NCBI GenBank assembly: GCA_011319805.1
Contig: SJRY01000065.1
Coordinates: 1 to 64,000, forward strand
Direction of reading: 5' to 3'
Length of the DNA stretch: 64,000 nt
From: Macrocybe gigantea
Taxonomy: Eukaryota > Basidiomycota > Agaricomycetes > Agaricales > Callistosporiaceae
Below are positions 1 to 12,000 of the stretch, one piece after another. The notes under the pieces are model-generated. The model saw nothing but the letters and a program-made list of their open reading frames with translations, did no database searches and was not told where the DNA came from. Both the position numbers and the translations under genes were made by a program. Numbering within the stretch: position 1 is the stretch's first letter; each line of letters begins with the position of its first letter.

Positions 1-348
1 ATGCCAGTAAAGTGCCCAAAGCGACCACTTTACGAGGTATCCAATGGTTGAAGACACGCCATAGTCGTTGACAAGAGATTTGGCCAATGGATCGATATAC
101 CATCCCAGCTTATAGACAACAACGGCGAATGCTACGTCACGAAAGACGTAAGGTAGGGCTTTGAAGAGGCTCCTCTCGTGGAGCTGTCTAGGAACCACGG
201 CGTGCACCTCAGCCAACGTCACCTAATCGTTGACTGGTTGGACGAGGTTGGTTGAAATCAGAACTTATGGACATACCTTGGAAGGCTTGAACGGAGTGGC
301 CAGCCGTTTCTTGAATTCCGGACCATCTTGGAAGAGGGACAACATCAT
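1..348 (-). CDS. Delta-12 fatty-acid desaturase paralog, N-terminal part, runs off the window
   Basis: Two exons are visible on the minus strand: 348-277, with ATG at 348-346 and a second ATG right after it, and 222 to the window edge. They are joined over a 54-base intron (276-223, GTATGT...TTAG). The spliced reading gives about 98 residues: a short leader with QDGPEFKKRL, then VTLAEVHAVVP, a first membrane segment with YKLGWYIDPLA, and KWSLWALYW at the edge. This order (TLxEVHxxVP, then a hydrophobic stretch just before the first His box) is known from the N-terminal third of microsomal oleate (delta-12) desaturases, membrane enzymes that insert the second double bond into oleoyl lipids. 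The catalytic His boxes lie outside the window, so activity cannot be judged. The gene is divergent from the desaturase at 1589 and only distantly similar to it. An extra 5' exon is possible. Confidence 0.8.
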
Positions 349-1588
349 TTCAATCCACAGAGGAATACTCCCTACTAGAAAAAAGAAGGGAGAGAAACAA
401 AAGGGATCTGATTGAGATTCACAAGGTTTGTGTATTTGAAGTCCTGAAGCGCAACCCGAAGTAGAATCAGGAATCGGAGACCGGTATGAGCAGTTTTCCC
501 ATTTAGAAGTCGGAAGGAGGTCGTCCAAATTTTCCTAGAAATGTTTGGCAGGTGTCTGCGTAGCACAAGGAGGCAGACCAGAGTGTCATTGAAACTGGAA
601 CGAACTGGAGTCCTTCCAGCCAACTGCACGTGAATGCTAACTGCCAACCTGACCCCCGGACACCAGACACGGGTAACGCTCACAACCACACCGAGTGTCC
701 GACTCCAGCGCTCTCCTCCAAACGTGTCTGCTGTCCTGCCTATTACTCTGGGCTGCTTCGCGACGATGCTATGCTTATACAAGCTCACTTCTTTCGGAAC
801 AACACCGACGACTCCGCGTGATATTGTGGACGCGGCTAAGTCCTTGCGAGAAGCGACGACATGCTAATTGCGACTTCTGGGTCGGTCATGTTATCTGGCA
901 TAGATGCCTAGCGATCTATCACGACGGTTCTGGTCAATCAGCCTGGAAAACAGTTCAATGTACAAATGCCTTTCCTTTTTTTTTTCCCTCCCGGTCCCTG
1001 GACCCGCCCATCTCGCAAGCCTTTTTAGACAGCTACAGCTTGTGTCCCTGGTAGTACGTCAGAACTACGCCTCTTCGCCGCTCGTCTTACGCGCGAAAAA
1101 AAAGGTTTTGTGCGCTGCACGATTGGCCTTCTTCCGTCGCGACAGTGTTCACATGAATTTACATACCCCATTCAGGGACGTCTGTGCGTTCTGGCATCAA
1201 GCTGTCTCTACCCTTCATAACACTTTTTTTTACCTGGGATAGCCATCTTCTATCTCGCTTAAGGCACGCGTCGGATGATTTTGCCACCTGCTTTTGACCG
1301 TGGTCCTTCGTTGAATTGCGAAGAGTGGAGTGGCAGTGGTCCAATCCACATACGAGCGAGTCGGAGTATCGTCTTTGGTTGCTCCATTTAGGGACGTATC
1401 AAATCCGCTGTCAAACGCCGGGTGACACAATCGCGATTTTTCAATTTTTGTATTTTCTCCTTGCGTAGCTACGGGGGTAACAGAAGGTCGAAGGATAAAT
1501 AGCTTCTGGTTGTCTCGCCCTGCCTTTTCCAACGCCTGTTCAAGGTTCTTTCTTTTTTTTTCCCTGGTCTAGATCAGATTTCTACGAC
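349..1588. promoter_or_regulatory. Shared intergenic region between two divergent desaturase genes
   Basis: About 1.24 kb separate the two ATGs. The side next to 1589 is pyrimidine-rich with several T runs (for example near 979-988, 1225-1231 and 1550-1561), which is common upstream of fungal genes. I see no clear TATA box and no ORF that looks coding: the reading frames here are short and of low-complexity composition. It probably holds both promoters and 5' UTRs. That is inferred from the head-to-head arrangement, not from any recognised site. Confidence 0.5.
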
Positions 1589-3305
1589 ATGGGTGCAGCG
1601 AACAAGGTCGACGATTATAGCGAAGATGCTCTCCCGGCGTACACTCCTATGCCTTGGTATGTTGCCTCCGTCTCCGCCAGAGAATAATAGAGCTTGGCAG
1701 TTAATCTGTTGTCTGAAGGTCTCTGAAGGAGATTAGGGCTGCAATCCCACCTCAATTTTTCGTCAGAGACACCCGTAAAGGTTTGCTCTATTTCGCCCGC
1801 GACGTCTTGATGGCGGTAGCCCTTTGGTCGCTCGCGACCCACATCGACCCCTACTTCAAGCAAACCGCTACTAGGGAACTCCTCACCCGGCTGGTGCGGA
1901 GGTTGCCCGATGGGCCGCTTGGGGCGTTTAGTATGTCTATTACAAGTCTCTTCATCGCAAGACTTCTCATGAAAATGACTTTCTAGTTGGTGGTTCCAAG
2001 GTCTAGTTTTCACGGGAATCTGGGTTATCGGACACGAGGTTTGTCTGATTACTTCTTTTTGACACCCGACAATGAAAATCGATGAACGAAAACAGTGCGG
2101 TCACGGCGCCTTCTCTGACCACAAGATAGTGAACGATGTTTTGGGCTTCGTAAGTGCAATGAAAATTGGAAGGAATTTTTTTTTCCTAATTTATTTTGCC
2201 CTAGGTCACCCACACTGCCTTGTGGACTCCATACTTCAGCTGGAAGATCTCTCACCACCGTCATCACAGCAATCACGCTTCTATGGAGCGTGATGAAGTT
2301 TACGTACCCAAGACTCGCGAAGATCTCGGCATTCCTGACGAAGGCAATGGAACCATCGACTACAACGAGTACTTTGGCGACACCCCTATTTACACGATGT
2401 ACATGTTGATTCGCCAGCAACTTCTTGCTTTCCCTGCCTACCTCTGTAAGCTTGGTTGTTTTTCTCTGGAAAGAAGAAAGAATGGATCTCTGATCGTCTT
2501 GCTTCAATGTAGTGTTCAACGTTTCTGGCCAGAAGACCTACCCCAAATGGACCAACCACTTCGATCGTAAGTTTGACCCGTTTTATCGCTACGAAATGAC
2601 GTGAGCTTTGGATTTTTTCAGCCAACTCCATTCTCTTCACCAAGGCGCAGCGCAATGCAGTCATCTTGTCCAACATCGGTATTGCAGCAATGGTTTGGGC
2701 CGTTAGCTACGCTTCCTCAGTCTACGGCGGCGCGAACGTGATGAAATATTACTTCATCCCCTGGCTCGAGGTTACCAACTGGTGTACGTGCACTTCCATA
2801 CCTCGTCGAATAGCAGTTGATAACTTTCTCTTTGAACCAGTCATCATGATCACCTATCTCCACCACACTGACCCGACCCTGCCTCACTACCGCGGCAAGG
2901 AATGGAACTTCCAGCGTGGTGCCGCTGCTACCGTCGACAGGAACTTCTTGGGCTGGCAAGGACGCTTCTTCCTTCACGATGTCGCTCATTACCATGTCAT
3001 TCACCACGTACGTCTTTAATTCTCTCGGTCGTGTCACAACGCGCCTTATTTACGCGCTTTCGATCCCAGTTCTTCCCCAAGATGCCCTTCTACCACGGAC
3101 CGGAGGCCACTCAACACTTGAAGGCCTTTATCGGCGACCACTACGCTTATCTGAGAAGCCCGCGTTCCAGGCATTGTGGGAGAGCTACAACAAGTGCCAG
3201 TTCGTCGAGAACACCGGTGATGTGTTGTTCTACCGTGACAGGGAGGGAAAAGCCATTCGTCGCCCTGCCGATCAGTGGTACAAGAAGGCCACCAAGACTC
3301 AGTGA
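1589..3305 (+). CDS. Delta-12 fatty-acid desaturase, nine exons, two single-base frameshifts
   Basis: Exons: 1589-1656, 1719-1930, 1987-2038, 2096-2149, 2205-2445, 2513-2566, 2622-2783, 2841-3007, 3070-3305. All introns are 51-67 bases with GT...AG ends. The protein has the three His boxes of membrane desaturases: HECGH (about residue 110, split by intron 3), HHRHH (about 146) and HVIHH (about 335, just before intron 8). [31 protein letters not shown] and the C-terminal [12 protein letters not shown]...GDVLFYRD are strongly desaturase-like. The role is conversion of oleoyl to linoleoyl chains in the ER membrane. Reading through needs one extra base at the CCC of 1886-1888 (exon 2) and one at about 3150 (exon 9). 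The exons sum to 1246 bases and 1248 would be 415 codons plus stop, exactly two bases short. It is either a young pseudogene or an intact gene with sequence errors. I favour the latter because all splice sites and motifs are kept. Confidence 0.9.
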
Positions 3306-6300
3306 AGGAGTCACTTTAGAGCCTCGCGGGACTTTATCTTGTATCCCATGACATCGAGTTCTCCTTTTTCATTCCTTTTTTCTCGACTAGTTATGTATGT
3401 CCTCTGGTATCATCACAGTTGTTGCAAGTTTTAGATGTATCTCACTGGCATCCGACCTACTGTCTTAGAAAGTCGCATTCGGAACATGAAAAAAAGACAA
3501 TGTTTTCATAATTCCCTGGATGTAGGTAGAGTAGTGAGATGGTTTGTGAAGATAGTGCTTGTGCATAAGTTGACGAGTGCCAGTGAACGTTGTGATCGAA
3601 CTTTGGTACATTTCGGCAGATCGAAGACTTGTCAATAGACGACGTGCGTGATGATCGTGGACGATTGGTACTTCCTCTCTGATACACCGGAGCAACGCGA
3701 CAGCGCCGTAATCTTCGTGCCCCGTTGCTACCCATAGCTGTGCCGCTAGGGAAGTTCATCACATACGCCCTGGGACCTGAGGCCTGAGGCAGGTTCCAAA
3801 TTAGTTGAATCACTGTGGGCGCCACACCGCAAACCCTCCAGAAAAAAAATAGCACAGCGTCCTCAAAATAACACCTATCTCGCGATAAGGATGATAACCA
3901 GATGGCGGAAAGATAGCACGTTTTCGTCGCCACTCACAGCGAATCCTGTATACCGCAAATCGCGGACCCAGATAATTTCAATTTTCACCCCGGGCTGATG
4001 ATGGCACTCGCGATGGACGCACGACAAAACGGCTCAAGCTCGTGACACCATGCGCAGGAAACCCCGAGTTGCTGAATACGACATGTGAATATTGATGTTG
4101 GCCTCCCCAGACAGGGCGTCGCCAGGTGATGTCTCTCACCTCACTCTGTCTCTCCCCTCCCTCTGTCTCCTTGAAATAAAAAGGGCTATCTCCGCCGGAA
4201 AAGTGCCAGAGCCCCGCGTGGACGGCGGGCGGCAATCGTGAATTGGGTTAGAAGCCAGCGCGCTAACTCTGGTTTATTTTCTGTATGTTCTTTCGGAACT
4301 GGAGAAACAGATCATCGAGTCAGATGGATGAATTGGAACTTGTTGGTAGATAAGGGTGATGGAATGATGAGATCGACCTATGGACATACGATCTGCTTGC
4401 CCCCGACCGCCTGCAGAGGGCACGAGACGCTGCGTATGTAAAACAGACGATCCAACATACTCACAGGCCTAGAAGGGCTACGGGTAAGGAGCTCCGGGCA
4501 TATTTGCCAAATGCCCAAGCGAACAAAGACAATCGGGGGAAACGATACCCGACTAGATGGTGCAGAGAATTGACCGGAGAAAAAAGGAGAGGTGCTTCGC
4601 TGGTGCGCGCAAGTGGTGGCAAGGGTCTTGCATCGGACTTGGGGAGCTGCCAATGCAGGCCGAATGAACAAAGGCTTCTTTGCGAAGCTCATGTGGAGCC
4701 AAGACAGACGCACCATATTCGAAGAGCGTAGCACAAGAGGAAGAAACACTGCCCTGTTCTTTGTCTTGTTTCTTGGCGCTTCCACATGGTACGCGGTATG
4801 GATAAGTTGCCGGGGCGGCAAAAAAATGACAAGCTAGGTGAAAGAGAACTTTAATAGTCGTTTAAGCGACGTCCGGCATAGAGGTGTCAAGATGTTCAGG
4901 TAGGACAGAGACAGGCGGTCATTCAGCCTCGGCGTTTGCTGGAGGCAGACCATAGCTCCCAGATTCCTGCTGATAGGGAGTGGGTGCTGCGGCCTCGGTT
5001 AATTGGCATCTCGGGGACTTAGATATGCATACGACGGCATATAATTTTTGCAACCATGCAAAAAGACTACCATCGTCAGCAAAGCCACACAACTGGTAAA
5101 CGTGGGGTACACGGCACACGGAAGGGTTGTGGCAGGATAGGTTATCGCTGATCCAAATGCAGGTCATGCCGACGCGTTTGCGCCTAGACGAAGGCGGTGC
5201 ATCGAAGCAGAGGGGAACCTCCAAAGTGAAAGCATCGATGGCGTCGGGTGGTGGGGGACGCTGAAGCTGTCCATGGCGCCCAAGCCGGGCGGGTAACTCT
5301 TCTCATTCGGACCATGAAGTGTCCAGCGGGGCGCTCATGATCTTTATCCGAGCCTCGTGAATGTGTCTCAACGCTGGAATGCGCGAGAGATACGTGCCAG
5401 AAGATCACGTCAAATGCAGGTGGCGCTTCCCAGTTTGCTCCAAGGTCAGCATGATGGGGTATAGAACAGAACAGCGCCTCGAAAGTTGATTATACACGTT
5501 TGTTACTACGAGAAAAGCGGCCGCCATCGGTGTCTCACAGAGGCAATCGACGCTGCCAAACGTGAGGTGATATTAACGGTGCTTCTGATCTAGCCAATTG
5601 CGTCGAGAAACGGAGGGTCTTAGAATATGATCCGGGAAAAAAAGACGCCATTTGACGCAGTTGGATGCCGTTGGATCCATCGACGATTCCATGGGCGGAG
5701 ACGAAAGACTAACGACGCTTCCGATCTGGCTTGCTGAGCAAGAGCAAAGGAAAGCATGTCATGCGTCCAGGATGTCGGAGGATTTGCTCAATGAACATCA
5801 GTCCGAACGGGCATCATTCTAATACGCTTCTCAAGGCAGAAAGAAATGTGATCGGCGATTGGAACATACACATAATAGAAGTCATGTGGTGATGCTGACT
5901 GGAGGTCCTCGATCTCTGGTCTCGTCATCGTCATTGGAGACACGGAAGTTCGGGGGTTCTGCAAGAGGCAGAAATGTCTGACGAAAGGACGCCGAAAAGC
6001 TTAAACGTGTGTTCCTGTAATGCAGATGTTTTGCCTACGTACGGCCCGACGGAATCGTTGGTATAGGCCCACGGCGAGCAGAGTGCTGTCAGCGGTAGGC
6101 GGATGCTCCATTAGTCCGTAGCCAAGACGCATCGAAGGGTCGGAGGCGTAATATATCCGTGACGGCATAGATAAGAAAATTGCTCTGACAGAATAGAGAA
6201 ACGGACAGAATTCTTTAAAATGCAATATCGAAACAGCGGCGTTTTGGGAGGGTTCGAAGGTGAAAGGACGTGAAAGGTGTGCCCAAAGACCGGTTCACGC

Positions 6301-6980
6301 ACGATGGCCGAAAGTCCGAAAGTTTGAAGTCAAAGAAAAATAAGGCCAAGGCGATGTAAACGTCATAACAACGAAGAATAAGGATGCCTAGGTTGGCTAA
6401 TCAGTATTTGATCGTCCGACATCTTGACTTACTCTTTCACGATCGCCTGGGAGCGATGACATTCAAAGCATGGAACTCTTAGGCAGAAAGTTCCCTGGCC
6501 AGAAGACGTTGCTTATTATCAAACCAAGAAACGTCCAAAGCTGCGGTCATCGTCCGAGATATTCATTGCATCCATAGATGGTCGTCAGTCGAGGCTCGAA
6601 CCGATCTTTGGCCGAGGAAAGTGATGCGACCGCACGGGGACCCACAAATCCCGCACAGAGACCTTGTATTCTAATTGTTCTGGGCAGCGCTGCGCCGCTG
6701 ATGGCATGAGAGGTAATTAGGAACGGCAAGCAGAATACAACAACTTCCGGGCGCACTGACGACGTACCGAACAATGAACAAAAAGCAAGCGTTGGCGTGC
6801 AAATAAGAGCAAATAGAGTCATTTGTTGTTGTCACGTGGAAAGACACTTTCCTTTGTTCTCCCTGTCAGGCGAAGCGGGACAATGGGATCGAAGCAGGCC
6901 ATTGTGTACGTGAGTATCATTATGTAGGTCCACATATAAAGTAGCCTTTATAGAGCTATGCTTTCTTCAGTCCTGTGTTG
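3306..6980. other. Stretch with no gene that I could assign
   Basis: The first 150 bases are probably the 3' UTR of the desaturase. The rest has mixed composition and only short ORFs. Minus-strand frames at 4919-5275 (ending in TPYQQESGSYGLPPANAEAE), 6001-6225 and 6547-6822 (hydrophobic, signal-like start) could be exons of an unrecognised minus-strand gene. I could not join them with convincing splice sites or match them to a family. No transposon hallmarks (TIR, LTR, poly(A)) were seen. One small plus-strand ORF is listed separately. Confidence 0.4.
4664..4837 (+). CDS. Possible small single-span membrane protein, 57 residues
   Basis: From ATG 4664 to TAG 4835-4837 the frame encodes a basic N-terminus (MNKGFFAKLMWSQDRR, then RSTRGRN) followed by one hydrophobic segment (TALFFVLFLGASTWYAVWI) and a short basic tail. 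This is the general layout of small inner-membrane mitochondrial proteins. I do not recognise the family, and a random ORF of this size is quite possible. A well-formed intron-like sequence lies just upstream (about 4434-4466, GTATGT...CACAG), so the ORF could be the last exon of a longer gene. Confidence 0.2.
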   Translation: MNKGFFAKLMWSQDRRTIFEERSTRGRNTALFFVLFLGASTWYAVWISCRGGKKMTS

Positions 6981-6988
6981 GCTTCTCT

Positions 6989-6995
6989 TATATAA
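6989..6995 (+). promoter_or_regulatory. TATA-like element
   Basis: TATATAA lies 287 bases before the ATG at 7282 and is followed by a CT-rich leader, as expected for a fungal core promoter with a long 5' UTR. Confidence 0.4.
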
Positions 6996-7067
6996 CCTCA
7001 TCCTGACTCCTCTAGCAAACGTTTCACTGTTCGTTCATTCTCATTAGACGTCTGTAGCTATATCTCT

Positions 7068-7122
7068 GTGAGCACTCTCCTTCCATCTCGCTTCAGAACC
7101 GCAACTAACCAGTATCCGACAG
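7068..7122 (+). other. Probable 55-base intron in the 5' UTR
   Basis: It has GTGAGC at the donor, a CTAAC branch-like motif, and GACAG at the acceptor. Its length fits the introns of the desaturase gene. It lies between the TATA-like element and the ATG at 7282. It is called from sequence alone. Confidence 0.4.
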
Positions 7123-7281
7123 GTTATCAAGTCGTTCCGAAAACTCTTTAAAGTCTTAACGTTTGGATCTATTGCCTAATTACTGTCATCGCCGGTCGAT
7201 ACCACCCTAACTGTTGCTGCTCAAACTCTCTTCGCGTCTCCACTTTCACGAACGTCAGGCATCTCTCACACGCACTCAACA

Positions 7282-8328
7282 ATGACATCCCGAGTTAACC
7301 AGACTGTTGCAAACATCCCCATGAGCGTCACTCAAGCCATCAATTTCATGACACGTACCCTCACTCTCACCTATCCGGCCTCCAAGGTCATTACGGCCCA
7401 GCTGACGCTCCTAGATATCCTCTCGGCCGCCCTGAAGCACTCTCGCCTCATCTTATCATTCTATCCCGGCTGTCTTCCCCCTCGCCCTATCTACGCAGCT
7501 TGCGTGGCGTCCGGAATCCAGTGGGCAGACTGGAGCAAGGCCATTGGCTGCGGCGTCTTTGACATCATCATCGAACAGACTCGGTCCTACGTTCGCGCTG
7601 CCGGCCAGAATCTCTACATCTGGCACGGCGAAGACGCCGTAAAACCTACGCCCGCCGAGCCCGTGTCGAGCCAGCGCCACGATAACAACGACAGGGACAA
7701 GTCGTACTTCTCGCTGCGCGCGGGCCTGACTAACGCCCTCACGCGCGCTAGGACGCGCCGCACGCTCGCACAACAGCTTCTCGAGTCGTCGCATGAGGAA
7801 CAGGAGGCCGATGAGATCTTTGCGCTCATCTCCGACACTACGTCCAAGATGACCATCGCGTCACCGACGCCCACGCGGGGCGAGTTCCACATCGCGCTCC
7901 CGACTTCCACCGCTTCGTCCCCGGAAAGCTCGCGGCCGAGCTCACGCTCGTCTGTCCTATCTCGGTTCTCCTTTGCCGCTTCTGAGGACAGCATGTTGTC
8001 GTCCACGACTTCTGTCGCGTCGTCGATCCTGAAGAAGGCATCTGTCCTTGCTGTTTCTGCTGCAACCCGTACTCGTGCGCCGACCTCTGCGGAAGAGGCT
8101 ATCCCTGCCCGCCGCGCCGCCAAGGTCTTCGTTGACAACTCGAAGAAGGAGGTACAGCGCTACACTTACCATGGTGGCGTCAGCACTGTCCTCACTGGCG
8201 GCGTCATGCTCGGTGGAGCGCGTAAGGCTTCCTCTGCCGCGCCTGCTCTCAAGAAGCGCGTCCAAAAGGAGAAGTCCTTGGCTGGCGCCGACAACAAGGT
8301 CACCTGGAGACGTGCCGCGCGAGTCTAG
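7282..8328 (+). CDS. Hypothetical Ser-rich protein, 348 residues, single exon
   Basis: It is an open frame from ATG 7282 to TAG 8326-8328 with G/C-ending codons (a marked wobble bias), unlike the flanking DNA, so it is almost certainly coding. Residues about 1-110 hold moderately hydrophobic stretches (ALKHSRLILSFYPGCLPPRP, IYAACVASGIQWADW) without a clear transmembrane helix set. Residues about 120-190 are charged. About 200-260 is a Ser/Thr/Pro-rich, probably disordered segment (SSPESSRPSSRSSVLSRFSF). The C-terminus is basic, with GGVSTVLTGGVMLGG. I do not recognise a domain, and no function is assigned. It is the last host gene before the transposon block. Confidence 0.85.
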   Translation: MTSRVNQTVANIPMSVTQAINFMTRTLTLTYPASKVITAQLTLLDILSAALKHSRLILSFYPGCLPPRPIYAACVASGIQWADWSKAIGCGVFDIIIEQTRSYVRAAGQNLYIWHGEDAVKPTPAEPVSSQRHDNNDRDKSYFSLRAGLTNALTRARTRRTLAQQLLESSHEEQEADEIFALISDTTSKMTIASPTPTRGEFHIALPTSTASSPESSRPSSRSSVLSRFSFAASEDSMLSSTTSVASSILKKASVLAVSAATRTRAPTSAEEAIPARRAAKVFVDNSKKEVQRYTYHGGVSTVLTGGVMLGGARKASSAAPALKKRVQKEKSLAGADNKVTWRRAARV

Positions 8329-9069
8329 AGAACACAACAGTCATTTTGCGCTTCACGACCGACTGCTTTTCGACCTCTCTTCTCCACGCTGCTGTCATTT
8401 CTGTTTCTGCTCAACGACTCCTGCCTATTGAAGTTGAAATGAGGCTCACCAAGTCACGGACTCTTACTTAATGTATCTCTGAGCGCAAGTCCAACACTGT
8501 CGATTTTTTCCGTTCTTTCATCTCTTATCGTGTATCACATACTCACTCGCCTTTTATTCTCTGCACATTCTTGTCCCTTCTGGATGCTGTTCTGCCTTGT
8601 ACCCGCAGCAACTTTATGGTCGGACTGATGATTTTTTTTTAATACTTTGGACTCTTACAACGTTCATCTGGTCGAACCAGTCAGTTCCTTTGTTGCACGT
8701 GATGCGGTGTTGTATTCCTCATAATCTGCTTTGTATTCCGCAAAATCCTGCACAATAAAGTATTCTAGTCGATGATTCAGGACAGATGTCTCGCGATGAA
8801 CCGCCAAGGGGCTACAGTGTTTACCGCTCAAAACCGACAACTCCCACGGTCAAAACTCGAAGACTTTATACCATCTCGTAAACTCTCTCATTCTACATAA
8901 AACACATCCGTTCGTACTCGTAAATAGTCCAGCTTCAAAGTTATCTCGTCCAATTTTAATAAAAGTCGAGTTCAAAATTTTGTGATGTTCCAAAAGTGAA
9001 TTTGGAGCGGAGTTTGTCGGAGTTGCCTTATTTGGTATATTATATAATACGGCAGCGCGGCTAGTTTAC
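8329..9069. other. 3' UTR and intergenic DNA at the edge of the repeat block
   Basis: T-rich sequence follows the stop. An AATAAAG at about 8754-8760 could serve as a poly(A) signal. From about 8880 the DNA becomes AT-rich. No ORF of note. Confidence 0.4.
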
Positions 9070-12000
9070 CATGACGCCGATGCTCATCATCACCAGCGGC
9101 CCGCAACGCCTGTGCGATTTGTATTTCTTCATGGCGTGTTCAGCCGCGCGGCCAGTCAAGCCTTTCCTGCCATTTTTCTCTTCAGATTTTGCTCCGAATT
9201 ATTGTAGAACAGTAAAAATCCTTGAGATACTCACCTATATACATTCATGTACCTCCATGTCTTGCGAAAAAATGCTGGATCGTCTTAATGGGGCAATCAT
9301 CGAGAATTTCTGGAATAATGCGCTTCGCGGTGGGAAAGGATCCATCCGATGCATTCCGAAAACCTGTCAACAATGGCAGGTGTGTGAAAAGATAAACATG
9401 GACCCACAACCCCGAGTCAGACAACAACACTCATGCACTTTGGCCCCCAGTACATCTCTATCAGATTCAACTTGCAATGGAATTTTGGCAAAAAGTAGCA
9501 CTTATGCCCAGCTCTTTCAATGATGATCTGTAAGAGTGGCTTCTCATCCTTGAAAACTTGTTGGTTGGCTAACATCTTGTGCATGCAGCAAGTTACCGTT
9601 GTGGATTCACCAATGAGGTCATTTTGCATCTCGCTTGGTTCTTCACTGTTATCTGCTGCAGCGAGTGCTTCATGATGTAAACAATCCCTTGCCTCACTTG
9701 AAAGTTTACAGATCTTGCACTCTCCCATGACCTTACTGCTATTTGCAGCTTGAAGTGCCTCGATCAAGCTGCGCTCTTCCAGAACACGTCGCATTCCTTT
9801 TGGTTGCCCATGACGGTCATAGTCAGGGTGATCAGGGGGGAGGTTTTCAGGGAAGTTCATGGTCTGCAGCTTTCCATGGAGCTCTGGATTCAGATTATCC
9901 ATGGGTATGTAAGTGTCATGCATTTTCCGTTGATGACCGCCAGGTGCTATGTTCATTTCTTTAGTGTTTAAGGCATCCTTTGCAAAAGCACCATGGGCCA
10001 ACGATTGATCAAAGACAAATTCAGTGACTGTGCCCAGATACATCACTTCGAAGAGCTTTATCATGTCTTCAATCTTCAATCAGACAAGGTGAGCATGACA
10101 CGTTATTGGAAAATCAGAGGACTGACTTGGTCAATCAAATTCTTATTCATCCAGAAACCATCATGGTTTTTACCTGGATATATGATTTGACAAGCATCTG
10201 TGGATGAGAGCCACTGACCATCAGGTAGGGCAGCATTTTGTTCTCACTGAACCTTGGACAGCGCAAGATGTCCAGATTGTTCAACAATGAAATCAGAAAC
10301 ATGGACCGCCCTTCCCTGTCCCTTCTTTTGAAGAGGCATCTGACCATCATGAACATAGATACAGCACTGCAATTCATTTGCATGAAAAATGGATTCATTG
10401 TGAAAGATCGGAATGTAAAGCTGGTCATCTGGTCCTAAGTCCAGTTCAATTGGATCCAGGCCATCATCAGTGTAAATGCGATGCAGTCTATCTCCCATTC
10501 AGATTTCGACTGCCACTCAACTTTAATAGTTTCTCACCTGTCTTTTCCAGCGATCATATTCAAAAACTTTCTTCGATACTCAATGACATCATCACACTCA
10601 TGCCCATCAATATAAATGCCTTTTTTGCCTCTTTTAGTTCTTACCCAAGTTTTGCTAGCCATCGACATGCCGCCCCTTCTGAAATCTTTTGACCACCTAC
10701 ATCCAGACCTAATGAAGGAAGGATTACATTGTTCACTTGATTTTGAAGCAAGATAAGTGTTATCTGCTGCAAGGTAAGTAATTTTGCATCTGAAACAAAT
10801 GTGTTCTGACCTCTCCATCTGCGAGGACACTTAGATATCGACATACAGCCTGGGTGATGCGCTCATTGTTCAGGAGTGAAGAGTGAGCATGATGCTTTCC
10901 ACGGTTGGTTGGAGGAAGCATTCGAAAGCAAGCAATATATCAATACAATGAGTGGATTTTGCATGCCATGTAAGGTCCTTTTCCAATGGCACCTGCAATT
11001 GTTAAACTTGCTTTGTCCATAGGTGCTTTAATCCTCAGATTCTGCTTGTATCATTCCCACAGCTCAATGAACTGCTTGACAGCATTGAGATTAAATAACA
11101 AGGTGAAGGATTTAAACTTCTTTGCATCACAGATAAGCTGTTTGACATGATCGAGGACTGAGACAGAGTCTGGTGCATCATTGTCATCTTCCGTCATGTT
11201 CAAATATTCAGTGGCATTGGGTTCCTGTGAATGCGAGCCAGCAATGGTAGTATCCATTGCCTGTAGTAGGTCTGGCAGCTCAGGCTCGGGTTGGTTCACA
11301 TCAGGTGATTCTGTGGCAGGCTCACTTTCTGACATGAGTGGGAATGAGGGAAGAGTATGCAATTCCGTGACGGCCTCAGTGTAAGGTGCAGGTGAGGATA
11401 CACCCACAATCTTGATTTCAGGTTCCATGAGCTGACTCAGACATCGCTCTGCAAGAAGCTCTTCAATGTCTGAGTCCAATGTGACTGCTGCAGCCTGACT
11501 CATTGCTCCCTACTGAGCTGCTCCTTGTTGGAAGTAAGACATTATCTTTGTGCTACCCTTTGCAGCTCAGTATAAATTTTGTTCTCACAGGTATGTTTGC
11601 ATTTGACCAGCCCCTGTGTACATTGGCATTGCATGCTTTGGAAGCTTGGTGGGTTGTCCATTCTATCCATTGTGATAATCTAATCAGTGGCTCAATACTC
11701 CAGAGATTCGGACACTTATAGAGATTCCCAGCCAAAATTTATGTGCCATGGTTGCAGCTAACCTGGTACACTTTTCCACGTAGTCTGTTGGATCCTCGGC
11801 CACAAAATTCTCAAGGATTTCTTCATTGCCCCCATCACTTGGCTGCTTCGTCTCAACGTGAACAACTGCTTCATCATCTTCTGATTCGGTTCCTCCACCT
11901 GACTCCTCACTGTCATCCAACAAACCATCTATCACCTTCTCTTCATCCATCAGACTGAATGACAGATCATTCATGGATTCATGATCAGAATCATCTTTGG

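Noticed and set aside
375..788. 137-codon minus-strand ORF between the desaturases
   Set aside because: Its start codon lies far from any promoter feature, its composition looks random, and its 3' part only overlaps the leader of the minus-strand desaturase. Not supported as a gene.
3457..3933. 158-codon minus-strand ORF behind the desaturase
   Set aside because: No recognisable motif, odd composition, poly-T/A stretches inside; overlaps the probable 3' UTR.
7614..8138. Long antisense ORF under the Ser-rich gene
   Set aside because: Shadow frame caused by the strong third-position G/C bias of the plus-strand gene.
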